Assembly: GCF_025840185.1 (NCBI RefSeq)
Contig: NZ_JAMPJU010000012.1
Span: forward strand, 1-64,000
Length of the DNA: 64,000 bases
Reading direction: 5' to 3'
From: Brenneria izbisi
Lineage (GTDB): Bacteria > Pseudomonadota > Gammaproteobacteria > Enterobacterales > Enterobacteriaceae
How positions within the stretch are numbered: the stretch's first letter is position 1; every line of letters begins with the position of its first letter. Of this stretch, positions 7,775 through 18,400 are shown one piece after another. The translations under genes were made by a program, and so were the position numbers. The notes beneath the pieces were generated by a model, which saw only the letters and a list, made by a program, of their open reading frames with translations, was not told the DNA's origin and did not search any database.

Positions 7775-8638
7775 ATGGCAGCAAAGATTATTGATGGTAA
7801 AACGATTGCGCAGCAGGTTAAAAACGAAGTCGCCGCGCGGGTAAAAGAGCGTCTGGCGGCAGGGAAACGAGCGCCAGGTTTGGCTGTTATTCTGGTCGGT
7901 GAGAATCCGGCCTCACAGATTTACGTTGCCAGTAAACGTAAAGTTTGCGAAGAAGTTGGCTTCATTTCCCGCTCTTATGATTTACCCGCCACGACCACCG
8001 AGCCGGAATTACTGGCGCTCATCGATAAACTGAACGCGGATCAAGCAATTGACGGTATTCTGGTTCAGCTTCCTCTGCCGGAAGGGATTGACAACACCAA
8101 TGTCATTGAACGTATCGCACCGGATAAGGACGTTGATGGTTTCCATCCGTACAACGTTGGGCGTCTGTGCCAACGCGCCCCGCTGCTGCGCGCCTGTACG
8201 CCCCGCGGCATCATCACCCTGCTGGAACGCTACAATATTGAAACCTTTGGCCTGAATGCGGTGGTGGTCGGCGCCTCCAATATCGTCGGTCGCCCGATGA
8301 GTCTGGAATTGTTGCTGGCGGGTTGTACGACGACGGTGACGCACCGTTTCACTAAAAATCTGCGCCATCACATTGAAAATGCGGATCTGCTGGTGGTCGC
8401 AGTCGGCAAGCCGGAATTTATTCCGGGGGAATGGATCAAACCGGGCGCGATCGTGCTGGATGTGGGGATTAACCGCCTGGAGAACGGCAAAGTGGTCGGC
8501 GATGTGGAATATGAAACCGCACAGAACAGAGCCGCTTATATCAGCCCGGTGCCGGGCGGTGTTGGCCCGATGACTGTCGCCACGCTGATTCAGAATACAT
8601 TGCAGGCTTGCGAAGAATATCACGATAGCGTCGAATAA
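7775..8638 (+). CDS. folD: bifunctional methylenetetrahydrofolate dehydrogenase/cyclohydrolase FolD
   Basis: 287 residues, the family length. FolD interconverts 5,10-methylene-, 5,10-methenyl- and 10-formyl-THF in the cytosol, feeding purine synthesis and formyl-Met-tRNA. Visible signatures are the catalytic segment with Tyr50 and Lys54 (YVASKRK), Gln98 and Asp121 (KDVDGFHP), the NADP-binding loop [10 protein letters not shown], and the C-terminal [10 protein letters not shown]. ybcJ follows 37 bases later as in E. coli, probably in one transcript. Transcription would end at the strong hairpin at 8901. Confidence 0.97.
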   Translation: MAAKIIDGKTIAQQVKNEVAARVKERLAAGKRAPGLAVILVGENPASQIYVASKRKVCEEVGFISRSYDLPATTTEPELLALIDKLNADQAIDGILVQLPLPEGIDNTNVIERIAPDKDVDGFHPYNVGRLCQRAPLLRACTPRGIITLLERYNIETFGLNAVVVGASNIVGRPMSLELLLAGCTTTVTHRFTKNLRHHIENADLLVVAVGKPEFIPGEWIKPGAIVLDVGINRLENGKVVGDVEYETAQNRAAYISPVPGGVGPMTVATLIQNTLQACEEYHDSVE

Positions 8639-8675
8639 TTCGTCAGGCTATACAAACAGCAGAAATCAGGAAATT

Positions 8676-8888
8676 ATGACTATTTTTCAACTCGAAAATC
8701 ATCCGCACGTTGAACTGTGCGATTTACTGAAACTACTGGGCTGGAGTGAGAGCGGCGCGGCGGCCAAGCTGGTTATCGCGGCTGGTAAAGTCACCGTTGA
8801 CGGACAGATTGAAACACGTAAACGCTGCAAAATTGTTGCCGGTCAGAAGGTTGAATTTGCAGGCGAAGCCGTGGAAATCATCGCCTGA
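8676..8888 (+). CDS. ybcJ: YbcJ, S4-like RNA-binding protein
   Basis: A 70-residue S4-like domain protein matching E. coli YbcJ in length and in its position downstream of folD. The GKVTVDG turn and KRCKIVAGQKVEF strand are the alphaL RNA-binding motif; residues about 14-68 form the whole fold. It is probably an RNA-binding accessory factor, but its exact target is unknown. AGGAAATT upstream of ATG 8676 gives a fair ribosome site. Confidence 0.93.
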   Translation: MTIFQLENHPHVELCDLLKLLGWSESGAAAKLVIAAGKVTVDGQIETRKRCKIVAGQKVEFAGEAVEIIA

Positions 8889-8900
8889 TCCCCTGATAGC

Positions 8901-8934
8901 AAAAGCCCGCCGATACGTTCACCGGCGGGCTTTT
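8901..8934. terminator. bidirectional terminator between folD-ybcJ and cysS
   Basis: A 12-bp perfect stem, AAAAGCCCGCCG/CGGCGGGCTTTT, with T runs on both strands, sitting between convergent genes. Confidence 0.9.
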
Positions 8935-8957
8935 ACGGTCTGGAAGACGATAACCGC

Positions 8958-10343
8958 TTACTTACGTCGCCATGTCGTTCCCTGCGGGCCGTCTTCCAGA
9001 ATGATGCCAAGTTCATTCAACCGATCACGTGCCTGATCCGCCAACGCCCAATCCTTGGCGGCTCTGGCGTCTTTACGCTGTTTGATTAACCCTTCAATTT
9101 CCTTAATTTCGTCGTCATCCCCTGGCGCGCCGCTTTGCAGGAAAACATCGGGATCTTGTCCCAACAGGCCAAGAACGTTAGCCAGCTTACGCAGCGCCGA
9201 TGCCAGTTGGTTGGCGGCATGCGGATCTTCAGCTTTAAGACGATTAACATCGCGCGCCATATCAAACAGCACGGAGTAAGCTTCCGGCGTATTGAAATCG
9301 TCGTCCATCGCTTCACGAAAGCGCGCTTCAAACACGTCGCCGCCTCGCGCTTCCACGCTGCTGTCCGTACCGCGCAGCGCCGTATACAACCGCTCAAGCG
9401 CCGAGCGTGCCTGTTTCAGATTCTCTTCGCTGTAATTCAACTGGCTGCGGTAATGACCGGACATCAGGAAGTAGCGTACCGTTTCAGCATCGTAATAGGC
9501 CAGCACATCACGCACCGTGAAGAAGTTATTCAACGACTTCGACATTTTTTCACGGTCAACCATCACCATACCGGAATGCATCCAATAGTTCACATAAGGG
9601 CCGTCGTGCGCGCAACTGGACTGGGCGATTTCGTTTTCATGATGCGGGAACATCAGGTCTGACCCCCCGCCGTGAATATCAAAATGTTCGCCCAACTGTT
9701 TACAGTTCATGGCGGAACACTCGATATGCCAGCCAGGGCGACCGTCTCCCCACGGAGAAGACCAATGCGGTTCGCCCGGCTTGGACATTTTCCACAGGAC
9801 AAAATCCATCGGGTTACGTTTGACTTCGGTAATCTCAACCCGTGCGCCCGCCTGAAGCTGACTCAGATCCTGACGGGACAGCACGCCATAGCCCGGCGCG
9901 GTATCCACTGAGAACATGACATCGCCGTTCGAAGCTATATAGGCATGGCGGCGAGCAATTAACGTTTCAACCAGTTCGATAATCTCGGTAATGTGGTGAG
10001 TCGCCCGCGGCTCCACATCTGGACGCAAAATATTCAGCGCATCAAAATCAGCGTGCATTTCCGCAATCATTCTGCTGGTAAGCTGCTCGCAGGTTTCACC
10101 TTTCTCCGCTGCGCGTTTGATAATTTTATCGTCAATATCGGTGATGTTGCGCACATATTTCAGCGAATAACCCAAATAGCGCAAATAGCGAGCCACGACA
10201 TCAAACGCCACAAAAGTACGCCCGTGACCGATATGACACAGGTCATAAACCGTGATCCCACACACATACATCCCCACTTGACCAGCGTGGATAGATTTGA
10301 ATTCCTCTTTTTGGCGACTCAGCGTATTAAAAATCTTTAGCAT
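8958..10343 (-). CDS. cysS: cysteinyl-tRNA synthetase CysS
   Basis: 461 residues from ATG 10343, the same length as E. coli CysS. The open frame extends 52 codons further upstream but that part lacks the family N-terminus MLKIFNTL. The enzyme charges tRNA-Cys with cysteine using ATP in the cytosol. Class I signatures are HIGH (37-40) and KMSKS (about 266-270). The zinc ligands are Cys28 (YVCG), the GWHIECSAM cysteine and the downstream HxxxE segment. The C-terminal anticodon-binding domain ends GTTWRRK. It converges on ybcJ across the shared terminator. Confidence 0.97.
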   Translation of the reverse strand: MLKIFNTLSRQKEEFKSIHAGQVGMYVCGITVYDLCHIGHGRTFVAFDVVARYLRYLGYSLKYVRNITDIDDKIIKRAAEKGETCEQLTSRMIAEMHADFDALNILRPDVEPRATHHITEIIELVETLIARRHAYIASNGDVMFSVDTAPGYGVLSRQDLSQLQAGARVEITEVKRNPMDFVLWKMSKPGEPHWSSPWGDGRPGWHIECSAMNCKQLGEHFDIHGGGSDLMFPHHENEIAQSSCAHDGPYVNYWMHSGMVMVDREKMSKSLNNFFTVRDVLAYYDAETVRYFLMSGHYRSQLNYSEENLKQARSALERLYTALRGTDSSVEARGGDVFEARFREAMDDDFNTPEAYSVLFDMARDVNRLKAEDPHAANQLASALRKLANVLGLLGQDPDVFLQSGAPGDDDEIKEIEGLIKQRKDARAAKDWALADQARDRLNELGIILEDGPQGTTWRRK

Positions 10344-10598
10344 CAGGGCATTCCATGGTGTTCGCAGGATAGGTGATTCATTGATTGTGTCAGCATGAAT
10401 AACAGTCAATTTGCTAAGGGCTTCGCAACCCGACGGCGTATTGAAACCTGATCCCCATTCTATTGCAAGGCTGATCGCAAGACCGATGCCACGCAACAAA
10501 CAGATAATTGACAGGGATTAACCTCATCCTTGTTTTCACGCCAGACAGAGTTAAATGCAGACGATGGCGACAAACACGGACTTATCGATGAACAGCAA

Positions 10599-10623
10599 AA
10601 AGGTCCGTACGATACGGACCTTT
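10599..10623 (-). terminator. terminator downstream of the DoxX-family gene
   Basis: Perfect 11-bp inverted repeat AAAGGTCCGTA/TACGGACCTTT with a 3-base loop. On the minus strand it runs into five T residues. The rest of 10344-10655 holds only the cysS upstream region. Confidence 0.8.
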
Positions 10624-10655
10624 CATCACGCCTTACCGGGCGATTCGACTAACCA

Positions 10656-11078
10656 TCAGCGCCAGCGAGGATTCGACATCACCGAGTATTTGCCACTGCC
10701 CAACAAGGCAATAGCCAGACCAGCAAAGAAGAAAACCGCCGCGGGTTCAACGGCCCATGCGCCGGTTTTCGTCAGCATGGCGAAGCCCGCCGGGTTTGAC
10801 AACAATGCGGCAACAACCATGGTGAAAGAGAAAATCAATGCGGAAGGACGAGTCAGGATACCCAGAATCATCAAAACAGGGGTAACCACTTCACCCACAT
10901 AAACACCATATCCGACAAACGTCGGGATCCCCGCCGCGGCGAGCATACCTTCAATACCGCCAATCCCGTTGTGTACCTTATGCCATCCGTGGAGCAACAT
11001 CAGAATACTGAAAGATAAACGCAGCAGCAGTTTTCCGAAATCAGGTTTATCTAATACGCGATTAATACTGTCCAGCAT
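10656..11078 (-). CDS. DoxX-family inner-membrane protein
   Basis: 140 residues with four predicted membrane helices (about 14-32, 55-75, 80-97 and 108-127). The DoxX-family pattern includes RLSFSILMLLHGWHK near the N-terminus and GEVVTPVLMILGILTRPSAL in the second helix pair, resembling E. coli YqjF/YphA-like members. The biochemical role of these proteins in enterobacteria is not established; related proteins have been linked to quinone or thiosulfate redox. It is monocistronic, flanked by its own terminator. AGGTGG lies upstream of ATG 11078. Confidence 0.85.
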   Translation of the reverse strand: MLDSINRVLDKPDFGKLLLRLSFSILMLLHGWHKVHNGIGGIEGMLAAAGIPTFVGYGVYVGEVVTPVLMILGILTRPSALIFSFTMVVAALLSNPAGFAMLTKTGAWAVEPAAVFFFAGLAIALLGSGKYSVMSNPRWR

Positions 11079-11416
11079 AATCCACCTATCTATTTAGTGT
11101 TATTCGGGGGGTATACGAATCAATTTCAGATTAATCGCTGTCATTCTCAAAGAATACGTTGTTCAGTCAATACATTGATCTGGCTCAAAAAAATTATTAT
11201 TCAAATAAATTAACTAAATAAATGAAAGTTGATCGATTTATTTGTATGCCGAATTTCACTCATTCGCTTTCTTTCCACGCTTCCTTGTCCGCATCCCCTT
11301 TAAGACGAAGGCTCTGCTGACTCAGTCAGCCAGTTATGTTATAAGAGCGCTCTTGATCGCTCACCGTGTACGGTGAACTTTATTCTTATTACCACGGCTA
11401 TCTAGGGTTCATTACT
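11079..11416. other. divergent intergenic region upstream of ppiB
   Basis: 338 bases between the leftward DoxX gene and rightward ppiB. It contains a 15-base palindrome with arms GCTGACT/AGTCAGC at 11316-11330, then TATAAG at about 11340 that could serve as a -10. No small gene was found. Confidence 0.4.
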
Positions 11417-11911
11417 ATGATCACGTTGCATACCAACCACGGCGATATCGTTATCAACACTTTCGCAGATAAAGCGCCGGCTACCGTAGAAAACTTTCTG
11501 AATTACTGCCGTAACGGCTTTTACGACAACACAATATTTCACCGCGTTATCAATGGTTTTATGATCCAGGGTGGTGGTTTTGCGCCGGGGATGGCGCAGA
11601 AAAGCACCGACGCGCCGATTAAGAATGAAGCCAACAACGGCCTGAAAAACGCCCGTGGCACACTGGCGATGGCGCGAACCAACGATCCGCACTCCGCTAC
11701 CGCGCAGTTCTTTATTAATGTCGTCGACAACGATTTCCTGAACTTCCGTTCAGAACGCGCTGACGGCTGGGGCTACTGCGTATTCGCCGAAGTCGCCGAA
11801 GGCATGGATGTGGTGGATAAAATCAAAGGCGTCGCGACCGGTCGCAGCGGAATGCATCAGGACGTCCCTAAAGAAGATGTGGTGATCACCAGCGTAACCG
11901 TCAACGAGTAA
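11417..11911 (+). CDS. ppiB: cytosolic peptidyl-prolyl cis-trans isomerase B (cyclophilin)
   Basis: 164 residues, equal to E. coli PpiB. The start was placed at ATG 11417 ([13 protein letters not shown]); the longer in-frame start adds 17 residues absent from the family. Cyclophilin signatures are [13 protein letters not shown] (active Arg and Phe), the long central segment with the usual Asn/Gln contacts, and the ATAQFFINV strand with WGYCVFAEV. No signal peptide is present, separating it from periplasmic PpiA. lpxH starts 13 bases after the stop, so the two are probably co-transcribed, as in E. coli. Confidence 0.96.
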   Translation: MITLHTNHGDIVINTFADKAPATVENFLNYCRNGFYDNTIFHRVINGFMIQGGGFAPGMAQKSTDAPIKNEANNGLKNARGTLAMARTNDPHSATAQFFINVVDNDFLNFRSERADGWGYCVFAEVAEGMDVVDKIKGVATGRSGMHQDVPKEDVVITSVTVNE

Positions 11912-11923
11912 TCGCGTACTCTC

Positions 11924-12646
11924 ATGGCGACGTTGTTTATTGCCGATCTGCATTTAAGTCTTCACGAACCGGCGATCACCGCCGGTTTTCTGCGATTTTT
12001 GCGCCATGAGGCCGTGAACGCCGATGCACTTTATATTCTGGGCGACCTGTTTGATGCCTGGATCGGCGATGACGATCCGCAGCCGCTGCATAAAACCGTA
12101 GCGGAGGCGTTGTATGAACTGCATCAGCACGGCGTTCCCTGCTATTTCGTACACGGCAACCGTGATTTTCTGATCGGCAAGCGCTTTGCCAGGCAAAGCG
12201 GAATGATCTTGTTGCCGACAGAAACGGTGTGCGATCTGTATGGTCGGCGGGTACTCATTTTACACGGCGACACGCTGTGTACCGATGATCACGCTTATCA
12301 GAAATTTCGCCGCCGAGTACACAATCCGCTGATACAGCGTCTTTTCCTGTTGCTGCCGCTGCGTCTTCGGCTCAGCATCGCAGAAAAAATGCGCTCGACC
12401 AGCCGCCATGCCAATCAGCATAAATCACAGCAGATTATGGACGTGAATCCCGAAGAGGTTATTCGTCGGCTGCGGCATTATCAGGTTAATACCATGATCC
12501 ACGGTCATACTCACCGTCCGGCTATTCATCCGATCATTACCGAAAACCTCGAAGCACAACGCGCCGTGCTGGGCGCCTGGCATCATGAAGGCTCGATGAT
12601 CAAAGTCACCGAACACGGCCTTGACCTGATCATTTTTCCGTTCTGA
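11924..12646 (+). CDS. lpxH: UDP-2,3-diacylglucosamine hydrolase LpxH
   Basis: 240 residues, the E. coli length. LpxH hydrolyses UDP-2,3-diacylglucosamine to lipid X and UMP on the inner face of the cytoplasmic membrane, the fourth step of lipid A synthesis. The metallophosphoesterase dimetal motifs are all present: IADLHL (Asp8, His10), [12 protein letters not shown] (Asp41), HGNRDF (Asn79), LHGDT (His114) and HGHTHRP (His195/His197). It is downstream of ppiB with a 12-base gap. Confidence 0.97.
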   Translation: MATLFIADLHLSLHEPAITAGFLRFLRHEAVNADALYILGDLFDAWIGDDDPQPLHKTVAEALYELHQHGVPCYFVHGNRDFLIGKRFARQSGMILLPTETVCDLYGRRVLILHGDTLCTDDHAYQKFRRRVHNPLIQRLFLLLPLRLRLSIAEKMRSTSRHANQHKSQQIMDVNPEEVIRRLRHYQVNTMIHGHTHRPAIHPIITENLEAQRAVLGAWHHEGSMIKVTEHGLDLIIFPF

Positions 12647-12721
12647 TGGAATACGAGCGTTAATTCTTTTGCGCCCATTGGTTTAGCGGATTGTCGCCGC
12701 GATAATCCGCCGTTGATGCCG

Positions 12722-12740
12722 ACGCAACCGTTTTCCTCGT
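12722..12740 (+). promoter_or_regulatory. PurR operator overlapping the purE promoter
   Basis: ACGCAACCGTTTTCCTCGT closely matches the enterobacterial PurR box and the E. coli purE site. TTTTCC (12731-12736) and TATGCT (12754-12759) are separated by 17 bases and fit -35/-10 elements, so the operator covers the -35. This implies hypoxanthine/guanine-PurR repression of purEK. Confidence 0.85.
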
Positions 12741-12852
12741 CATAAGGTCATGGTATGCTCTACGCCCTCAACGCCAGAGCACTGTCTATCTGGCCGACGC
12801 AGTCCCCTTACTCTGCGTCATGATCATGTAAAACCACAGGAGCTTTACAGGC

Positions 12853-13362
12853 ATGTCATCCAACGTTGCCCCGGCTAAAATCGCCATCGTCATGGGTTCC
12901 AAGAGTGACTGGGCCACCATGCAGTTTGCTGCGGACATTCTCACCACACTGAACATCCCTTTTCATGTTGAAGTTGTCTCCGCCCACCGTACCCCCGATA
13001 AATTGTTCAGTTTTGCCGAGCAAGCCGCTCAGAACGGTTTCGATGTGATTATCGCCGGCGCAGGCGGCGCAGCGCACTTGCCGGGGATGCTGGCCGCCAA
13101 AACGCTGATCCCGGTACTGGGCGTGCCGGTACAAAGCGCGGCGCTGAGCGGCGTAGACAGCCTGTATTCAATTGTTCAAATGCCGCGCGGCATTCCCGTC
13201 GGTACGCTGGCGATCGGGAAAGCGGGCGCCGCCAATGCCGCGCTGCTGGCCGCACAAATCCTTGCCTTGCACGACAATACGCTCGCTGTTCGTCTGGCTG
13301 ACTGGCGGCAGAGCCAGACCGATGAAGTGCTATCCCATCCTGATCCCAGGGAGGACGCATGA
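12853..13362 (+). CDS. purE: N5-carboxyaminoimidazole ribonucleotide mutase PurE (class I)
   Basis: 169 residues. It moves the carboxyl group of N5-CAIR to give CAIR in de novo purine synthesis. The signatures are IVMGSKSDW near the N-terminus, VVSAHRTPD with the catalytic His, [13 protein letters not shown], and [12 protein letters not shown]. Class I PurE requires PurK, which is encoded next with an ATGA overlap. AGGAGC lies upstream of the ATG. It is the first gene of the PurR-controlled operon. Confidence 0.97.
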   Translation: MSSNVAPAKIAIVMGSKSDWATMQFAADILTTLNIPFHVEVVSAHRTPDKLFSFAEQAAQNGFDVIIAGAGGAAHLPGMLAAKTLIPVLGVPVQSAALSGVDSLYSIVQMPRGIPVGTLAIGKAGAANAALLAAQILALHDNTLAVRLADWRQSQTDEVLSHPDPREDA

Positions 13363-14429
13363 AGCCGGTTTGCGTATTAGGTAATGGTCAACTGGGCAGA
13401 ATGCTGCGTCAGGCGGGCGAGCCTCTGGGTATTGCCGTTTATCCGGTCGGTCTGGATGCGGAGCCGGAGTCTGTTCCGTTTCAGAACAGCGTGATTACCG
13501 CCGAGATTGAACGTTGGCCGGAAACCGCCCTCACCCATCAACTGGCTGCCCATAGCGCCTTCGTTAACCGTGATATTTTCCCGCGACTGGCCGATCGCCT
13601 CACTCAAAAACAGTTGCTCGATTCGCTGAATCTGGCGACGGCGCCCTGGCAGCTACTCACTGGCGCGGAAGAGTGGCCGCGGATTTTTGCCCGGCTGGGC
13701 GATCTGGCCATCGTCAAACGTCGTGTGGGCGGTTACGATGGCCGCGGTCAATGGCGGTTGCGCTCAGGCGAGCAGACGACATTGCCGACCGATTGCTACG
13801 GCGCATGTATCGTCGAACAAGGCATTAACTTCTCCGGCGAGGTGTCGCTGGTTGGCGCGCGCAACGCGCAAGGGACATGCGTGTTCTATCCGCTGACGCA
13901 TAACTTGCATCAGGACGGCATTCTGCGCGCCAGCGTAGTTCTGCCGCAACCGCAGCCTCAACTCCAGCAGCAGGCCGAGCAGATGCTATCGGCCATTATG
14001 AACGAACTGGGCTATGTGGGCGTAATGGCGATGGAATGTTTCATCGTGGAGGATCGTCTGCTGATCAATGAGTTGGCGCCACGTGTGCACAATAGCGGCC
14101 ACTGGACGCAAAATGGCGCGTCCATCAGCCAGTTTGAGTTGCATCTGCGCGCTATTCTGGATTTGCCGATGCCCGCGCCGGTCGTCGGCACCGCGTCGGT
14201 GATGGTCAATCTGATCGGCACCGGGGTGAATATCGACTGGCTCGCTTTGCCGTTGGTGCATCTACACTGGTATGACAAAGAGGTACGTCCGGGGCGGAAA
14301 GTCGGCCACCTGAACTTACAGGCCCAGGATACCGTTCAACTTCAGCAGACCTTGCAGTCGCTGGCGGCCATGTTGACGGATGAATACCATAGCGGTCTGC
14401 GTTGGGCACAGGAAAAACTCTCTGCCTGA
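13359..14429 (+). CDS. purK: N5-carboxyaminoimidazole ribonucleotide synthase PurK
   Basis: 356 residues, an ATP-grasp enzyme that makes N5-CAIR from AIR, ATP and bicarbonate. The N-terminus [21 protein letters not shown] is the family signature. The ATP-grasp core includes [15 protein letters not shown], the [14 protein letters not shown] metal/ATP loop and QFELHLRAI. The start codon overlaps the purE stop (ATGA), so translation is coupled. A 13-bp imperfect hairpin follows at 14442-14472. Confidence 0.97.
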   Translation: MKPVCVLGNGQLGRMLRQAGEPLGIAVYPVGLDAEPESVPFQNSVITAEIERWPETALTHQLAAHSAFVNRDIFPRLADRLTQKQLLDSLNLATAPWQLLTGAEEWPRIFARLGDLAIVKRRVGGYDGRGQWRLRSGEQTTLPTDCYGACIVEQGINFSGEVSLVGARNAQGTCVFYPLTHNLHQDGILRASVVLPQPQPQLQQQAEQMLSAIMNELGYVGVMAMECFIVEDRLLINELAPRVHNSGHWTQNGASISQFELHLRAILDLPMPAPVVGTASVMVNLIGTGVNIDWLALPLVHLHWYDKEVRPGRKVGHLNLQAQDTVQLQQTLQSLAAMLTDEYHSGLRWAQEKLSA

Positions 14430-14861
14430 TGCGCGCATCGCGCCAGACAGACGGTTTATCCGTTTGTCTGGCAAAGGCAAAAATGATTTTCAGCGTGACA
14501 TCGCTCTATTTGAGTCTATTATTGATAACGACATTATTTTAATACATCGCTTATTACTGGTTATTTTTTATCATTTAACCGGTAAATAAAGCATCAATAA
14601 AGCGCCTTTAAAAATTATTAAAATAAAGTATCATTATTGATGTTTTAATTTCCGATAGATTCTATTAAAATAATTTCCATCCATTCATTTCTGTGATCGC
14701 CACAATATTATTCGCTGACCGGCACGATATAGAATGCAACCCACGCAAACAGTATTTACTTATCAACATAATTATATGTCCTATTCACGTTTAATCCCTG
14801 TAACGGCAATGTGCCGGTACTGTAATTTTTTATACCCAGTGTTCACTGAGGAGAAACTAAC
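14430..14861. other. intergenic region between purK and sdaC
   Basis: 432 bases. An inverted repeat with GCCAGACAGACGG/CCGTTTGTCTGGC arms (14442-14472, one G-T pair) lies 12 bases after purK and may terminate or stabilise the purEK mRNA, although no T run follows. The remainder is AT-rich upstream DNA of sdaC with no credible ORF. Confidence 0.5.
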
Positions 14862-16145
14862 ATGAGCACAATTCAAGACAGCGGCCAGGTTTTAGAGCAG
14901 GCTTCAGGCTGGCGTAAAAGCGATACCGTCTGGATGCTCGGCCTCTATGGTACGGCCATTGGCGCTGGCGTGCTGTTTTTGCCGATAAATGCGGGTATTG
15001 GCGGATTGATCCCGTTAATTATTATGGCAATTATTGCTTTCCCAATGACTTATTATTCTCATCGCGCTTTATGTCGATTTGTATTATCGGGTAAAAAAGG
15101 TGGTGAAGATATTACCGAAGTGGTTGAAGAACATTTCGGCGTTGGTGCTGGAAAATTAATCACTCTGTTGTATTTCTTCGCCATCTATCCGATTCTTCTG
15201 GTTTACAGTGTGGCAATCACCAATACGGTAGACAGTTTTATCACTCACCAATTACATTTGCCCTCGCCGCCAAGAGCGCTGCTGTCATTAATATTAATTC
15301 TTGGTTTGATGTTCATTGTGCGCTTTGGCGAAACCATGATTGTTAAAGCAATGAGTGTTCTTGTTTATCCATTCGTTGCAGTATTAATGATGCTGGCGTT
15401 ATATTTAATTCCCCATTGGAATACCTCGGTTTTTGAAAATATTTCTTTGGCAAATAATGTTACCGGCAATAGTTTGCTGGCGACACTGTGGTTGGCGATC
15501 CCGGTGATGGTTTTCTCCTTCAACCACTCGCCGATCATCTCCTCTTTCGCCGTGGCCAAGCGCAAGGAATACGGTGACGACGCCGAGAAGAAATGTTCGC
15601 GCATTCTGTCTTACAGCCACCTCATGATGGTGCTGACTGTCATGTTCTTTGTTTTCAGTTGCGTATTGAGCCTGTCGCCAACGGAACTGATGGAAGCCAA
15701 AACACAGAACATCTCCATTCTGTCCTATCTGGCCAACCATTTTGACAATCCGTTCATGGGTTACCTGGCGCCGATCATCGCCACCATCGCTATCTCCAAA
15801 TCTTTTCTGGGACACTATCTGGGCGCGGGCGAAGGTTTTAACGGCATGGTGGTTAAATCGCTGCGCAGCAAAGGCAAAACCATCTCCGGCGCCAGACTGA
15901 ACCGCATCACGGCGCTGTTCATGCTGATCACCACCTGGATAGTCGCCACGCTGAACCCCAGCATTCTGGGGATGATAGAAACGCTGGGCGGCCCGATTAT
16001 CGCCTGCCTGCTGTTTCTGATGCCGATGTACGCCATTCAGAAAGTGCCGGCGATGAAAAAATACAGCGGTCAGATCAGCAATATTTTTGTCACCATCATG
16101 GGCCTGATTGCCATCAGCGCGATTATTTACAGCTTGTTTGGCTAA
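14862..16145 (+). CDS. sdaC: serine/H+ symporter SdaC
   Basis: 427 residues (E. coli SdaC is 429), about 11 membrane helices, HAAAP amino-acid transporter family. The first helix [19 protein letters not shown] is the substrate-binding signature. It takes up L-serine with protons across the inner membrane. The adjacent sdaB product then deaminates serine to pyruvate and ammonia, so the pair forms a serine catabolic unit as in E. coli. AGGAGA lies eight bases upstream of the ATG. The 76-base gap to sdaB contains a short hairpin. Confidence 0.94.
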   Translation: MSTIQDSGQVLEQASGWRKSDTVWMLGLYGTAIGAGVLFLPINAGIGGLIPLIIMAIIAFPMTYYSHRALCRFVLSGKKGGEDITEVVEEHFGVGAGKLITLLYFFAIYPILLVYSVAITNTVDSFITHQLHLPSPPRALLSLILILGLMFIVRFGETMIVKAMSVLVYPFVAVLMMLALYLIPHWNTSVFENISLANNVTGNSLLATLWLAIPVMVFSFNHSPIISSFAVAKRKEYGDDAEKKCSRILSYSHLMMVLTVMFFVFSCVLSLSPTELMEAKTQNISILSYLANHFDNPFMGYLAPIIATIAISKSFLGHYLGAGEGFNGMVVKSLRSKGKTISGARLNRITALFMLITTWIVATLNPSILGMIETLGGPIIACLLFLMPMYAIQKVPAMKKYSGQISNIFVTIMGLIAISAIIYSLFG

Positions 16146-16221
16146 GGTGACGCCGTCCTGATCCTCTCATCTCAACGCCGGGACGTTTTGCCAACGACCG
16201 GCGTTTTTTAAGGAAGTAACT

Positions 16222-17589
16222 ATGGTCAGCGTATTTGATATTTTCAAAATTGGTATCGGTCCATCCAGTTCACATACCGTAGGTCCGATGAAAGCTGGCA
16301 AAATGTTTACGGATGACCTGGTCAGCAACGCGCTTATTTCATCGGTGACGCGTATCGAGGCGGAGGTTTACGGCTCACTGTCTCTGACAGGCAAAGGTCA
16401 TCATACCGATATCGCCATTATCATGGGGCTGGCCGGTAACCAGCCGGACAGCGTCGATATCGACGCTATTCCCGCGTTCATACAACGGGTCAGGGAAACC
16501 CACCGCCTGCCGCTGCTCGACGGTCAGTATGAAGTGAGTTTCCCGCTGGAAACCGCGTTGTGTTTTCAAGCGGAAAACCTGCCGCTGCATGAAAACGGCA
16601 TGGTTATTCGCGCCTATCGCCATCAGGAACTGCTTTACAGTAAAACCTATTATTCCATCGGCGGCGGGTTCGTCGTTGATCAGGAGAATTTTGGCAAAAC
16701 CAATCTGACGGAAGAGAATGCGCCCTATCCGTTCTTTTCCGCGCAAAAGTTACTGCGGCACTGTCACGATAACTGCCTCTCCTTATCCGCTATTGTGATG
16801 AAAAACGAAATCGCCATACACGGTCGTGAAGCGATTGAAGCGTATTTTGCCGATGTCTGGAAAATTATGCAGAATGCCATTCATCGCGGTATGAATACCG
16901 AAGGGGTGTTGCCGGGGCCGTTACGCGTTCCCCGCCGTGCTTCGGCGTTGCATCGTTTGCTGTTCATCAACGATCGTTTTTCTAACGATCCGATGGATGC
17001 GATGGACTGGGTGAATATGTTCGCCATGGCCGTGGCGGAAGAAAATGCGTCCGGCGGTCGCGTCGTCACCGCGCCGACCAACGGAGCCTGCGGCATCATC
17101 CCTGCGGTTCTGGCTTACTATGATCACTATATTCAGCCTGTTACGCCGGAATCTTATCTGCGTTACTTCATGGCTGCCGGTGGGATCGGGATGCTCTATA
17201 AAATGAATGCCTCGATTTCCGGTGCGGAAGTGGGGTGCCAGGGTGAAGTTGGCGTAGCATGCTCCATGGCGGCGGCAGGACTGGCCGAGTTACTTGGCGC
17301 CAATCCTGAACAGGTGTGCGTGGCGGCGGAGATCGGTATGGAGCACAATCTGGGGTTGACCTGCGATCCCGTCGCCGGTCAGGTTCAGGTGCCGTGTATT
17401 GAACGTAACGCCATCGCTTCAGTAAAAGCGATTAATGCCGCGAGGATGGCGATGCGCCGCACCAGCAAACCGAGGGTTTCACTAGATAAAGTCATCGAAA
17501 CCATGTTCGAAACCGGTAAGGATATGAATGCAAAATATCGCGAAACATCACGCGGAGGGTTAGCGATTAAAGTGGTGTTGTGTGAATAG
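16222..17589 (+). CDS. sdaB: L-serine ammonia-lyase SdaB
   Basis: 455 residues, the length of E. coli SdaB. It is an oxygen-sensitive [4Fe-4S] L-serine dehydratase (serine to pyruvate and NH3) in the cytosol. The N-terminal SVFDIFKIGIGPSSSHTVGP and the cluster cysteines in GCQGEVGVACSM and LTCDPVAGQVQVPC are present, as is TNGACGIIP. It follows sdaC, with TTAAGGAAGT as the ribosome site. SdaA cannot be excluded by sequence alone; the sdaC neighbour decides for SdaB. Confidence 0.93.
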   Translation: MVSVFDIFKIGIGPSSSHTVGPMKAGKMFTDDLVSNALISSVTRIEAEVYGSLSLTGKGHHTDIAIIMGLAGNQPDSVDIDAIPAFIQRVRETHRLPLLDGQYEVSFPLETALCFQAENLPLHENGMVIRAYRHQELLYSKTYYSIGGGFVVDQENFGKTNLTEENAPYPFFSAQKLLRHCHDNCLSLSAIVMKNEIAIHGREAIEAYFADVWKIMQNAIHRGMNTEGVLPGPLRVPRRASALHRLLFINDRFSNDPMDAMDWVNMFAMAVAEENASGGRVVTAPTNGACGIIPAVLAYYDHYIQPVTPESYLRYFMAAGGIGMLYKMNASISGAEVGCQGEVGVACSMAAAGLAELLGANPEQVCVAAEIGMEHNLGLTCDPVAGQVQVPCIERNAIASVKAINAARMAMRRTSKPRVSLDKVIETMFETGKDMNAKYRETSRGGLAIKVVLCE

Positions 17590-17599
17590 GCCGGATAAC

Positions 17600-18037
17600 T
17601 TATTTCTTTTCGCTGTCCGGCCATGACCAGATAATATTATTTTCAGCGGCTGCAATATACCAATCCACGGTACTGGCGGACGTTTTTTCCTCACTTTCAC
17701 GCTTAGCGGTTGATTGGGCTGGAAAAACCGCCGCCTTCTTGCGGATACGCAATGGCGTATGTTTTTTCTTACCGCTGACCTGAGCGTTAAATGATTCCAC
17801 CTCCGCATCAAATAAAATACTTTCCAGTTGATGTAAGCGGTTAAGACCACGCAGAATACACAACAGGCTGCTGAGCGTTATAGATTCTCCCATCTCGGCG
17901 CGTTTAATGGTCGCGATGCCTAATCCGGCCCGTTCAGCGAGATCAACCTGAGACAGACGTTGCTGGATGCGGGCGTCTTTTATTCTGCGGCAAAGCTCCG
18001 TTATAATTTCGCCTTCACTCATGGTGCTGAATCTCAT
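17600..18037 (-). CDS. XRE-family HTH transcriptional regulator
   Basis: 145 residues with a Cro/C1-type helix-turn-helix at about 16-70 (RLSQVDLAERAGLGIATIKRAEMG) and a Lys/Ser-rich C-terminal tail. The N-terminal domain resembles antitoxin-type regulators of HipB style, but no HipA-like or other toxin gene is adjacent: it converges on sdaB and is divergent from ppk. The tail shows no known domain. An alternative ATG at 18022 is possible. Target and signal are unknown. Confidence 0.8.
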   Translation of the reverse strand: MRFSTMSEGEIITELCRRIKDARIQQRLSQVDLAERAGLGIATIKRAEMGESITLSSLLCILRGLNRLHQLESILFDAEVESFNAQVSGKKKHTPLRIRKKAAVFPAQSTAKRESEEKTSASTVDWYIAAAENNIIWSWPDSEKK

Positions 18038-18339
18038 CTTATCCGCCGTCTGCCTGAGCCGTTAAATTGTCCGCATTTTATCATCCATTTCTCAAATGGC
18101 ACGGACAATTGATGAACGGTATCAATAATCTTGATCCGTCCCATGAAAATGGCGAAAAATACCGGGCAGTGACGACATCAGGCGGTAAATATCGGCTCCA
18201 GGCGACTATCGCCAAATAAACCGTCTCTCACGCTTTCGCAGAAAAAGCGAGTAACATATGTTGTCTTTCCCCCATAATAAGGCAATGGTAAGTGTCTCGA
18301 TTTTGTGGTCATGAACGAGCCATAATATTGTTATATCCT

Positions 18340-18400
18340 AAATAATTCGAGTTACACGGGGGATGCGCCGTCGCTGCGGCGACACCCTGGCGCATCACCG
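18340..18400. repeat. candidate intergenic palindromic repeat upstream of ppk
   Basis: The stretch carries CCTAAATAATTCGAGTTACA, resembling a dispersed intergenic motif I recall from Pectobacterium/Serratia-type genomes. It is followed by a nested inverted repeat at 18362-18396: outer arms GATGCGCC/GGCGCATC, inner arms GTCGC/GCGAC. The 18038-18496 gap otherwise shows no ORF and no clear Pho box. Whether it recurs elsewhere in the genome cannot be seen in this window. Confidence 0.45.

Noticed and set aside
7526-7844. overlapping plus-strand frames upstream of folD
   Set aside because: They read through the 15-base tandem repeat (repeated IYIYT/IFTQ) and into folD out of frame; no support.
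8009-8623. 204-codon minus-strand frame over folD
   Set aside because: Antisense to folD, no ribosome site and no family resemblance.
14690-14720. possible CRP site before sdaC (TGTGATCGCCACAA)
   Set aside because: Only one half-site fits with the correct spacing; too weak to list as a regulatory feature.
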